From Bacteroidales bacterium (GTDB taxonomy: Bacteria > Bacteroidota > Bacteroidia > Bacteroidales > P3), in the NCBI GenBank assembly GCA_900771365.1, contig CAAGNU010000363.1, positions 1 to 50,961 of the forward strand: a stretch of 50,961 nt of DNA. Direction: 5' to 3'. This document shows, one piece after another, positions 44,441-50,961 of this stretch. The notes under the pieces are model-generated. The model was not told where the DNA came from, made no database searches, and saw nothing but the letters and a program-made list of their open reading frames with translations. The position numbers and the translations under genes are program-made. How positions within the stretch are numbered: the first letter of the stretch is position 1; each line of letters starts with the position of its first letter.

Positions 44441-45274
44441 TTAATATTTGATTGTTCCGTCTTTTATTAGGGTGTAGATTTTGTCGTATTCGATTTCGTA
44501 TGGATAGGATATTTCGAACCAGTTTTTCATGTCGATGAAGTCGAACTGGCTGACTTGTGACATGGGAACCATAAGGGAATATGCCATTGAGCCATATTGG
44601 GAGGTGATACGAATGTATAATCCTTTGATGTTCTTCACAGGGCGGATGGTTTCTGTTATCTCGTCTCCCATATTGTTTAAGAACGAATAGGAAAAAACTC
44701 CATGTTTTAGCTTGTTGAAGGATGTCAATGCACCAGCATACCAATCCATACTCTCAAATACCACTACGCTATCGGTGAAGAAGATGTGAAAAGGGTTGTC
44801 CCAAGTGTGATAGGGCTTTCCTTGATATAATTCGATGCAACACCATTCGCAGGGAAAGTCTTGAAGATCAAAATGGCGAAGTGGGCTATACTGCCGAGTG
44901 AATACCTCAATGTAGTCTATGTCCAGACACTCGTTATGCCAACGCCCGTTGGCGTATGTGGACAAAAGGTCGGATTGTCTTTTTTTGTTCTCGGAACTGT
45001 TGGCGGGAATAACATAGCGACTTTGAATCAGCGTATCGCCATTTACAATTGCTGTATATCTGTCCAAGAAGAGAGTGTCATTTTCTGCAAACGGCTTGTT
45101 GACATAAGAAACCACTTTGTCGGAATATTGGGCATAAGATTGGTTGCCAGAAGTCAAAACAGTTAAAAACAATATGAATACAAACAGTTTGATTAGGGAT
45201 GTGTCCAATCGCACTGTATGCATCGTCGGGAACTCCTGCTTGTTATGGGCATTTAATGTGATTCCTTGTTCCAT
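44441..45274 (-). CDS. Secreted protein of unknown family, paralogue of the 299-aa protein at 47111
   Basis: From the inner ATG at 45223 it is 260 aa with a good signal peptide (LIKLFVFILFLTVLTSGNQSYA). From the outer ATG at 45274 it is 277 aa, with an 18-residue front that would obstruct the signal, so the inner start is favoured. A C-terminal block (F.Y.FLNNMGDEITETIRPVKNIKGLYI written loosely) resembles the block YILWNGKRIKETIVPCKQLKGAYI in the 299-aa protein. Function unknown; probably periplasmic or surface. Starts 4 nt after the end of the RhuM-Fic remnant. Confidence 0.75.
   Translation of the reverse strand: MEQGITLNAHNKQEFPTMHTVRLDTSLIKLFVFILFLTVLTSGNQSYAQYSDKVVSYVNKPFAENDTLFLDRYTAIVNGDTLIQSRYVIPANSSENKKRQSDLLSTYANGRWHNECLDIDYIEVFTRQYSPLRHFDLQDFPCEWCCIELYQGKPYHTWDNPFHIFFTDSVVVFESMDWYAGALTSFNKLKHGVFSYSFLNNMGDEITETIRPVKNIKGLYIRITSQYGSMAYSLMVPMSQVSQFDFIDMKNWFEISYPYEIEYDKIYTLIKDGTIKY
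45218..45274 (-). repeat. Shared 5' segment, copy 2 (in the secreted protein gene)
   Basis: Encodes MEQGITLNAHNKQEFPTMH. It carries the same AGGAG-9 nt-ATGCAT end as copies 1 and 3. Confidence 0.85.
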
Positions 45275-45278
45275 TGTA

Positions 45279-46320
45279 TTATTGATTGTTCTGATTAATT
45301 AGGTTCACAACCAGTCTGATGATGATATCTTTTTCTTCGGGTCTTGACTCGGCAATCATCAATGTGAGGGCCACGAGAGTGTTGTCGGCGATGCGCTTAT
45401 GTCCGTCGGAAGCGTAGAGAACCTTGTTGCGGTCCATAAACCACAGGAATAGCATGGCGGCGATACGCTTGTTGCCGTCGCTGAAGGAATGGCACTAGAT
45501 AGAGCAGCGTGGCGGCCTTTTCTTCAACCGAAGGGTAGAGTTCTTCGCCGCCGAAGGTTTGGTATATCTGCCTAATGGAACTCTTGAAGGAGTCGTCTTT
45601 CTCGTTGGCGAACAAGGCACTTCCACCGAACTTGGGCTTCAGTCGATTGATAGCCTCCATGGCATTCTCGTAGGTGGCATGGAAGGGCTCTTCTTCAGTT
45701 GTTTTTTCAAGCGTCAGCTGCTGGAAGTCGTAATGGTCGAGGGTGTCGAGCGCATACACATAGTCGCCAATCATGGTCAGCAGGCCGTCAGCCTCCTCTG
45801 AGGATACCGATTCTTGCAGCTGATAGGTTCGTGACATCAGCCGCACCACATCCTTTAATTCTTCGTAGCGTTGCTGGGTAATCTTCTGATTGACGGCATA
45901 GCCTTTGATGATGTAGTCCTTCAACACTTTGTTTGCCCATTGGCGGAAACGCGTACCCTGAACAGACTTCACCCGATAGCCAACCGAGATGATGATGTCA
46001 AGGTTATATAACTGAACTTCATATACTTGATCATTATCAATACCCATATGTGCAAATTTTGCACATGTGATATCTCTGGTCAATTCCCCTTCTGAATAAA
46101 TATTGCGTATATGCCTACTTACGACAGTCCTGTCTCTACCAAACAACAGAGCCATCTGTTCAATCGATAGCCACACCGTATCGTTCTCTAACTTCACGTC
46201 CAGCTGGATGCTATTGTCCTCGGCTGTATAAAGCACAATGGAGGATGTGTTAGATTCTCCTATATGCATCGGCGGGGACTCCTGCTTGTTGTGTTCGTTT
46301 AAGACGATTTTTTGTTCCAT
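45279..46320 (-). pseudogene. RhuM-Fic fusion gene, frameshifted before the Fic motif
   Basis: The first part is a RhuM-like domain with a DNA-binding-type helix (WLSIEQMALLFGRDRTVVSRHIRNIYSEGEL in separate motifs) and a helical linker. The frame then reaches LLYLVPFLQRRQQ and stops at 45397. Moving one frame at about 45490-45500 restores CHSFSDGNKRIAAMLFLWF, the Fic motif HxFxDGNKR, and runs on through IADNTLVALTLMIAESRPEE to a stop at 45279. Family members I know have about four residues (such as IVKN) between LLYL and HSF; here only 4 nt remain, consistent with an 8-bp deletion. Fic enzymes transfer AMP or similar groups to proteins. Sequencing error cannot be excluded. Confidence 0.8.
46264..46320 (-). 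repeat. Shared 5' segment, copy 3 (in RhuM-Fic)
   Basis: Encodes MEQKIVLNEHNKQESPPMH with the same ribosome-binding sequence and inner ATGCAT. The copies differ at many synonymous positions, so they have been kept as coding sequence. Confidence 0.85.
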
Positions 46321-46417
46321 GTGGTTTGATTTGATATTAATTGTGAATTGTGAGATGTGAATTGCGAGATGTGAGACATGGCCCCGCTCTATTCACTACT
46401 CACAGGAATTACATATT

Positions 46418-47101
46418 TTATTGACTTCTCCCGCAGAAGTGTTTTTCTTGGTGGAAGTCTTCGGGGTAGTATTGGCGGAATAGGTTGGTCACTCTGACAA
46501 TCTCTCTCATGAGGCTTTCTGCGGCTTTTCGGTCTTCGGCCTCCACGGCTTTGCATAGTTTTTCGATGATGGCTACAGCTTGTCCGCAGTTGGTGTTGCT
46601 GTCTGGCGACCAGCATTCGGCAGTCTTGGAGTAGCCGGGGTTGAGGATGAATTGATATGTTTCTCCATCAAGTCCAAACAACGTGTCTCCCATATAAGAT
46701 GAGGTGAGTACGGCTGCGGCGAATAAGGCGTGAATCGAGTCGGCGAGGCTGTCGCTTATGGTTAGGCGGGATGTTTCGGCCAGGATGTTCTTTTTGGGAT
46801 TGCCCTCGCCGAAGTTTGAGATGCTCATAGTGGCTCGTTTCAGTATCAAGGACTTGGTCTTGCGGTTGTAAGAGATGCAGTATTCTTCACGAAATGAAGG
46901 CTTGACGAGGTAGGCGAATCTGTCGGCCTCTCCGATGTCGAAGTATTCAAGTAGGTTGGTTTCGTAGGTACGGCTGCTCTTGAGCGCCCGTATGTAGGAG
47001 GGTATCATCCTGTCTTGAGCCGAGAGGTTGAGCGCCATTAATGTGAGGAGGATCAGAAAGAGACTTCTTTTCCCTCCGTGATATTGATTTCGATGGGTCA
47101 T
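46418..47101 (-). CDS. Secreted protein of unknown function
   Basis: 227 aa with a signal peptide (SLFLILLTLMALNLSAQ). The mature part includes EEYCISYNRKTKSLILKRATM and a C-terminal EDRKAAESLMREIVRVTNLF helix. No family recognised. It lies 9 nt downstream of the 299-aa gene, so the two are co-transcribed. Confidence 0.72.
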   Translation of the reverse strand: MTHRNQYHGGKRSLFLILLTLMALNLSAQDRMIPSYIRALKSSRTYETNLLEYFDIGEADRFAYLVKPSFREEYCISYNRKTKSLILKRATMSISNFGEGNPKKNILAETSRLTISDSLADSIHALFAAAVLTSSYMGDTLFGLDGETYQFILNPGYSKTAECWSPDSNTNCGQAVAIIEKLCKAVEAEDRKAAESLMREIVRVTNLFRQYYPEDFHQEKHFCGRSQ

Positions 47102-47110
47102 AATGATTAT

Positions 47111-48010
47111 TTAGATAGCGTTGAAATCGATTTCTTGGTATCGTTCGAGGCCTAGGGGAATGTGGCTGGTGCTTTCGTAGTCGATAGCGTCGAAGTTCGT
47201 GATGCTCTTCTCGGGGGCCCAGAGACTTTTCTGCGGGGGCTGTCCGGGCTCTTCGGTGGTGATGATGTAGGCGCCTTTGAGTTGTTTGCAAGGCACGATG
47301 GTCTCTTTGATGCGTTTGCCGTTCCAGAGTATGTAGGTGTAGGCCCATCCGCCGCCTTTGAGACGGCAGAAGTCGTCAAGGGCGCAGTAGCTTAGTTCTT
47401 GGCTGTAGAAGATGAGCAGGCTGTCGTTAAACTCTTGGGTGTTGTCTTGGTCTATGCTGAAGTAGTAGGCATCATTGTATCGGCTGAGGTGGTACCACCT
47501 CCGGGGCATGTCGCCGAGATGGAATTGTTTGAGCGTGGGAACGGCCTTTTTGATGTCTTGGTATATGTTGTCGCGGCATGAGGCGATGAAGGATGTGTCG
47601 TCTGCGACTGCCGTGGGCCAGAAGTTGAAGCAGCTGATGCGCTCAATGTCTCGCAGGTGGCCCTTCCTCGGCGTGTCGCCGTGACGTTTTAAGTGGGAGA
47701 GGATGAAGTAGGAGGAGGTGTCGCACTGATAGTGGCCTTCTATCAGGGAGTATTCGAGGGCGCGGTAGATGTAGTTCTTGCCATGCTCGGTGAAATGCTC
47801 CCAGGTCTCGTAAATGACTAAGTCGTCGTACTGGTGGGTGCGGGCGAGGCTGATATCTTTCCCTTCCACGGAGAGGACAACCGTGTCGGGCCAGGTGGGA
47901 TTTGGCTGATGATTAGGACTGATGGAAGCATTTGCAGGCATGGTGCTAAGCATCAAGACGACTGCACAGACCCCAAAGAGCCCTATTCGAGAATGTGTGT
48001 TATGCTGCAT
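47111..48010 (-). CDS. Secreted protein of unknown family, paralogue of the protein at 44441
   Basis: 299 aa with a signal peptide (IGLFGVCAVVLMLSTMPANA). It shares with the 260/277-aa protein the order of short motifs: a W-x-Y-region followed by NDSLLIFYSQ / TDSVVVFESM, an (R/K)LKGG/HG turn, and KRIKETIVPCKQLKGAYI. No enzymatic motif is visible. Operon with the 227-aa secreted protein. Both proteins of this family sit within 4 kb. Confidence 0.72.
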   Translation of the reverse strand: MQHNTHSRIGLFGVCAVVLMLSTMPANASISPNHQPNPTWPDTVVLSVEGKDISLARTHQYDDLVIYETWEHFTEHGKNYIYRALEYSLIEGHYQCDTSSYFILSHLKRHGDTPRKGHLRDIERISCFNFWPTAVADDTSFIASCRDNIYQDIKKAVPTLKQFHLGDMPRRWYHLSRYNDAYYFSIDQDNTQEFNDSLLIFYSQELSYCALDDFCRLKGGGWAYTYILWNGKRIKETIVPCKQLKGAYIITTEEPGQPPQKSLWAPEKSITNFDAIDYESTSHIPLGLERYQEIDFNAI

Positions 48011-48068
48011 TATGATATTGAAGGTTTGGAGTTTCTTTTACAATTTTACAATTCACAATTTTCACAGC

Positions 48069-49016
48069 TCACTCGTTGCAGACGAGGCGGACGGCGCGGC
48101 CCCAGTCGCGTGGATTGTTGTGGTCGGCAGGGAGGAGGAGTTCGCTGTCGAAGTAGAGCGTCAAGGCGCACCATTCGTCAAAGTAGGCTGTGCCTGTGCA
48201 GCGGCTCACGCTCCAGTAGCGTCCCATCTCGTTGACATACACCACCTCCGTGTCCTCGCGGCTTCCTGCCGCGGGCAGGAACACGGCGCCGTTCCCCTCC
48301 ATCTTCTCCCATTGTGCCGAGGTATAGCTGTTGTGGATAGCGAAATACTCGCGGCCGTCTCCGTCGCCCATGCCGGGGTTGAAGGTGCAGCCCTCGGGCA
48401 GGCTCCAGCTGTCGGGCAGCAGCACGAGGCCGTTCACGCCCTCGATGCTGGCCACGCCCAGCTTCTGGGAGGCGTTAGTGCGGTTCTGTGTCAGGTAGTA
48501 CCACTCCTCAGCCGTGAGGGTGCGCCAGAGTCCCGGCTTGTTGCCGCCGTTCGAGATGGCGTTATACACGCCCCAGTCGCAGTTGGCATACGCGCCCACG
48601 AGGTCATATTCCCGTGAGGGCAGGGGGCCGTAGCCGTCGCCGAGGTCGTAGTCGTCCAAATAGGCGTGGTCGTAAGGCATGAAATAGGTGTTGCCACAGT
48701 CGTAGCCGCTTGTGGCCCAGCCGAAAAGGTCAATCCAGCCCGCGTAGTGCTGCGAGATGTTCTCGTTGTCCTGTCCGATGCGGTCATACTGCCTCTCGGC
48801 AAAACGCCACGTGGCCGTGGTGGCCTGGTATTGAAGGTTTCCCTTCGAGAAACGCACCTGCACGGTGTCGCTCACCGAGAAAATCGCATCAATAGCGCCC
48901 TCGGTGATGGTCGAGGTGGGGCTGTCGGGGTTGGCGGGGTCGTCTTCGTTCACTTTTTTGCAGGCCGTCGTGAGGCAGAGCGCGGCCAAAAGAATAGCAT
49001 AGCACTTTTTCATCAT
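48069..49016 (-). CDS. Lipoprotein with FISUMP-like domain
   Basis: Starting at the ATG at 49016 gives MMKKCYAILLAALCLTTAC with a lipobox LTTAC; the in-frame upstream start at 49133 would add 39 residues that spoil the signal. The body shows the motifs VRFSKGNLQYQATTATWRFA, GWIDLFGWATSGY, NGGNKPGLWRTLTAEEWYYL, GVNGLVLLPDSW and the closing WGRAVRLVCNE, a pattern common in Bacteroidales surface lipoproteins related to the Fibrobacter paralogous (FISUMP) domain. Function unknown; probably on the cell surface. Confidence 0.82.
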   Translation of the reverse strand: MMKKCYAILLAALCLTTACKKVNEDDPANPDSPTSTITEGAIDAIFSVSDTVQVRFSKGNLQYQATTATWRFAERQYDRIGQDNENISQHYAGWIDLFGWATSGYDCGNTYFMPYDHAYLDDYDLGDGYGPLPSREYDLVGAYANCDWGVYNAISNGGNKPGLWRTLTAEEWYYLTQNRTNASQKLGVASIEGVNGLVLLPDSWSLPEGCTFNPGMGDGDGREYFAIHNSYTSAQWEKMEGNGAVFLPAAGSREDTEVVYVNEMGRYWSVSRCTGTAYFDEWCALTLYFDSELLLPADHNNPRDWGRAVRLVCNE

Positions 49017-49185
49017 GAAAATTTTTTTTTCAATGATAACGTCAAAAGTGGGGAAATAGTATTTGTAGAATGTAAAAAAATAACTCCTCCAGACTTTCCC
49101 TCGGTGGCTTTGCTCTAAAAAAGGATTGACCATTCATGTTGTGCGAAGCCTTAAACATGAATGGTCAGAGATTGTCGGCATGACG

Positions 49186-50772
49186 CTACTGCACCACGAG
49201 GCGCTTGGTGGCGAGGCCCTGCGGGGTGCGAAGGGCCACGACGTACACGCCCTTGGGCCAGTCCGAGACATCAAAGGTGGTCATGAGGTCGCGGGCCTCC
49301 ATGTCGAGCATCGTGCGGCCTTGGAGGTCGTAGGCATAGACGTGGTATAGTCCGTAGGAGGAAGTGACGACGACCTGTCCCGAAGCGGGGTTGGGCATCA
49401 CGTTGGTGAAGAGGTCGAGGTTTGTCGGCTGGGCTATAGCGGTAGTATCGCCGCCTTCACCGCCTTCACCACCTTCACCACCTTCACCACCCTCGCCGCC
49501 TTCACCGCCGCCCGTGTCCGTAGTGTCGCGTTCAGGGGCGTTAAAGCTGATGGGGGCGCACCACGGTCCCATGTTGGTTGTGTCGCCGCAGAGGCCTCTC
49601 ACGCGGACGTTGTAGCGCTCGCCTGGCAGCAGGTTGTAGAGCGTAGCCGTAGGCGCCGTGGTAGCGAACTGCTGATAAGAGCTCTCCGTAGCATCTGAGG
49701 CGAGGCCGTAGGATACCTCCCACAGCGTCTGCCGCGCCCCGGCATTCCACATCACCGTCACGCTGCTGTCGGTATAGGACACCCTTCTCAGGCGTTCCAC
49801 CTCTGTGCACGGCGGGGTGTAGTTCGTGTCGAGGATGGGGAAGATTAGCGGGAAAAAGGTATACTGAGAGGGGGCGTCTATATCCATATGCCTCCAGCCC
49901 ACGGTGTCGTTCGGAACCTTGCACCAGACCACATCGCTGGGACGAGATGTTAGGGAAGGATAATTACTAATCCCATACCCAAGGGTCATATAAATAGTTG
50001 GGCAGTACTCCCATTGATAATAGCAGGCGTAATGGATGTTAAGGGATGCTTGACCATCCCTCGAATCAACAATCCTGTTGTTGTTATTGCACGTTCCTGC
50101 TATGAGGAAATTGGTATCGAGGATGGAGGCGCTGTCGAAGATGACCTCCTGAAGGTGCATGATTTTGCTTTCGCCATTCACCGTATAGTGCATATAGCGG
50201 TGAGGATTCTCGTGGCGCCACGGGCCTTGCTGCAAAATCGCGGGAGCCTTATCGGAGAAAAGTTCGTATAGCTGTAGGTACTCCGTATTTCGATGGCTCA
50301 TCACCGTATCGATAATATTGGGGACTTGACAAAACACTGGTAGAGTGGATGCTGAATACGGCAGCGACCCTGGAACTGTGTCGGTCGAAGGCCACGCCTG
50401 TATGATGGCAGATGCGTCTGCAAATGCGCAAGCTGCCACTCCGATAACGCTCACCGGCTCGGCAACCACAATCTCTTTGCCTGAGATATGGCAGCCAGCG
50501 CGGTCTATATCGTTCCTCACCCACCAAAACAAAGGAAGTGCCGAAAGTCCCCCAATATAAGAATAAGCCTCATCAAAAACGCTTTCGACAACTCTTCTGT
50601 ATATATAGTTGCTCCATACAACATTCGGATTAATCGTATTGTCAGACCAGTTTGAGTATAAATAAGAGGGCTCAAGGCCAAACACCGTGTCGCCCACAGG
50701 CCGCTGCGCCATCGCAGGCATCATCCCGCCCAGCAGGACGGCAAACATGATAATTGTAATAAATCTTTTCAT
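49186..50772 (-). CDS. T9SS type A sorting-domain protein with fibronectin type III domain
   Basis: 528 aa: signal peptide (cleavage near AMAQ), a ~330-residue region of unknown fold, a fibronectin type III domain (VSYTDSSVTVMWNAG...YNLLPGERYNVRVRGLCGD as motifs), a seven-unit GGE linker, and a C-terminal type IX sorting domain (VMPNPASGQVVV, YDLQGRTML, DVSDWPKGVYVV, ATKRLVV). It should be exported through the PorKLMN system and anchored at or released from the cell surface. A 9-bp period minisatellite encodes the linker. Confidence 0.93.
   Translation of the reverse strand: MKRFITIIMFAVLLGGMMPAMAQRPVGDTVFGLEPSYLYSNWSDNTINPNVVWSNYIYRRVVESVFDEAYSYIGGLSALPLFWWVRNDIDRAGCHISGKEIVVAEPVSVIGVAACAFADASAIIQAWPSTDTVPGSLPYSASTLPVFCQVPNIIDTVMSHRNTEYLQLYELFSDKAPAILQQGPWRHENPHRYMHYTVNGESKIMHLQEVIFDSASILDTNFLIAGTCNNNNRIVDSRDGQASLNIHYACYYQWEYCPTIYMTLGYGISNYPSLTSRPSDVVWCKVPNDTVGWRHMDIDAPSQYTFFPLIFPILDTNYTPPCTEVERLRRVSYTDSSVTVMWNAGARQTLWEVSYGLASDATESSYQQFATTAPTATLYNLLPGERYNVRVRGLCGDTTNMGPWCAPISFNAPERDTTDTGGGEGGEGGEGGEGGEGGEGGDTTAIAQPTNLDLFTNVMPNPASGQVVVTSSYGLYHVYAYDLQGRTMLDMEARDLMTTFDVSDWPKGVYVVALRTPQGLATKRLVVQ
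49447..49510 (-). repeat. 9-bp minisatellite encoding (GGE)7
   Basis: Seven near-identical 9-bp units (GGYGGNGAR) encode GGEGGEGGEGGEGGEGGEGG between the fibronectin and sorting domains; unit number could vary between strains. Confidence 0.9.
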
Positions 50773-50776
50773 AGTA

Positions 50777-50912
50777 TTATTCGTCTTTGCACATTATGTA
50801 ACTATAATTTGTTTCGTCGGGGTCACGCAATTCACTACTGTTTGGCCAATATACACTGTCGTTTTGCCCAAGGTATGAGAATCATCAGCAATAATAAAAC
50901 TTTCCTTTTCAT
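50777..50912 (-). pseudogene. Broken small secreted-protein ORF
   Basis: ATG at 50912 opens a signal peptide (MKRKVLLLLMILIPWA) that reads into a stop after 25 codons. Shifting one frame after the tryptophan gives GQNDSVYWPNSSELRDPDET, NYSYIMCKDE and a stop at 50777, 4 bp before the next gene's start region. A single frameshift thus splits a ~47-residue ORF. It may be an old gene fragment or a sequencing error. Confidence 0.5.
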
Positions 50913-50961
50913 AATAGTTGTTTTTTTTTTGTGATTTTTTTTTTTTTTTTTGTGTGTGCCG
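50913..50961. other. Homopolymer tail at the window end
   Basis: Long T-runs (50921-50951) broken by GTGA, then TGTGTGTGCC. No gene; may mark an assembly edge. Confidence 0.5.

Overview
Organism. The window reads as chromosome of a gut-type member of Bacteroidales (phylum Bacteroidota). It carries a complete type IX secretion core (porP-K-L-M-N) and a surface protein with a C-terminal type IX sorting domain. Promoters are of the Bacteroidota kind, with a TAnnTTTG -7 box and little Shine-Dalgarno use. It also has a UpxY/NusG-like antiterminator and a fermentative [FeFe] hydrogenase operon. No rRNA, tRNA, CRISPR array or recognisable insertion sequence was found by eye.

Layout. (1) 0-1.3 kb: RluD-type pseudouridine synthase. 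(2) 1.4-8.5 kb: a two-gene defence-like operon on the minus strand, a PLD-nuclease/SNF2 helicase followed by an Eco57I/TaqI-type adenine methyltransferase. It is preceded by a long leader with a structured element and a terminator-like hairpin. (3) 8.5-9.35 kb: gene-free, with two families of short tandem repeats. (4) 9.4-11.5 kb: a lipoprotein Ntn amidohydrolase (+) and a tRNA(Val) A37 methyltransferase (-). (5) 11.6-18.8 kb: the type IX secretion cluster with tandem porN copies. (6) 18.9-25.2 kb: cell-envelope genes (RlpA, KdsC phosphatase, polysaccharide deacetylase-like; then a TonB-domain protein, NCS2 purine permease and LD-carboxypeptidase). (7) 25.4-26.7 kb: membrane protein/XRE regulator pair and a secreted protein. 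(8) 27.2-33.3 kb: minus-strand operon with DRTGG proteins, two HATPase proteins, an [FeFe]-hydrogenase-like iron-sulfur protein, a PHP protein and an SF1 helicase. (9) 34-38.6 kb: divergent operon for a bifurcating-type hydrogenase (ferredoxin-like subunit, HydB, HydA, HydC), closed by a strong terminator. (10) 38.7-43.8 kb: orphan UpxY, nitroreductase, SGNH hydrolase, MATE exporter, odd substrate-binding lipoprotein. (11) 43.9-48 kb: a minus-strand run of AlaX, secreted unknowns and a frameshifted RhuM-Fic gene. (12) 48-50.9 kb: a FISUMP-like lipoprotein, a T9SS cargo protein and a small broken ORF. The window ends in homopolymers.

How the parts connect. PorK/L/M/N/P form the periplasmic ring, motor and associated parts of the secretion system whose signal is seen on the 528-residue protein. 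HydA/B/C probably couple NADH and ferredoxin oxidation to H2 production, and the divergent operon looks like its sensor/regulatory partner.

Most notable signals. (a) Three adjacent, unrelated genes share one 54-57 bp 5' coding segment that carries its own ribosome binding site and a second ATG. (b) Five intergenic loci carry tandem arrays with a strict 11-bp period (GCGRAGSTAGR-like), one of them as an inverted pair. (c) The helicase-methylase operon has a candidate attenuator RNA, and its methyltransferase has an AT-rich specificity half. (d) The hydrogenase-like sensor keeps the H-cluster cysteines but lacks the proton-relay cysteine. (e) A substrate-binding protein has its two lobes in permuted order.
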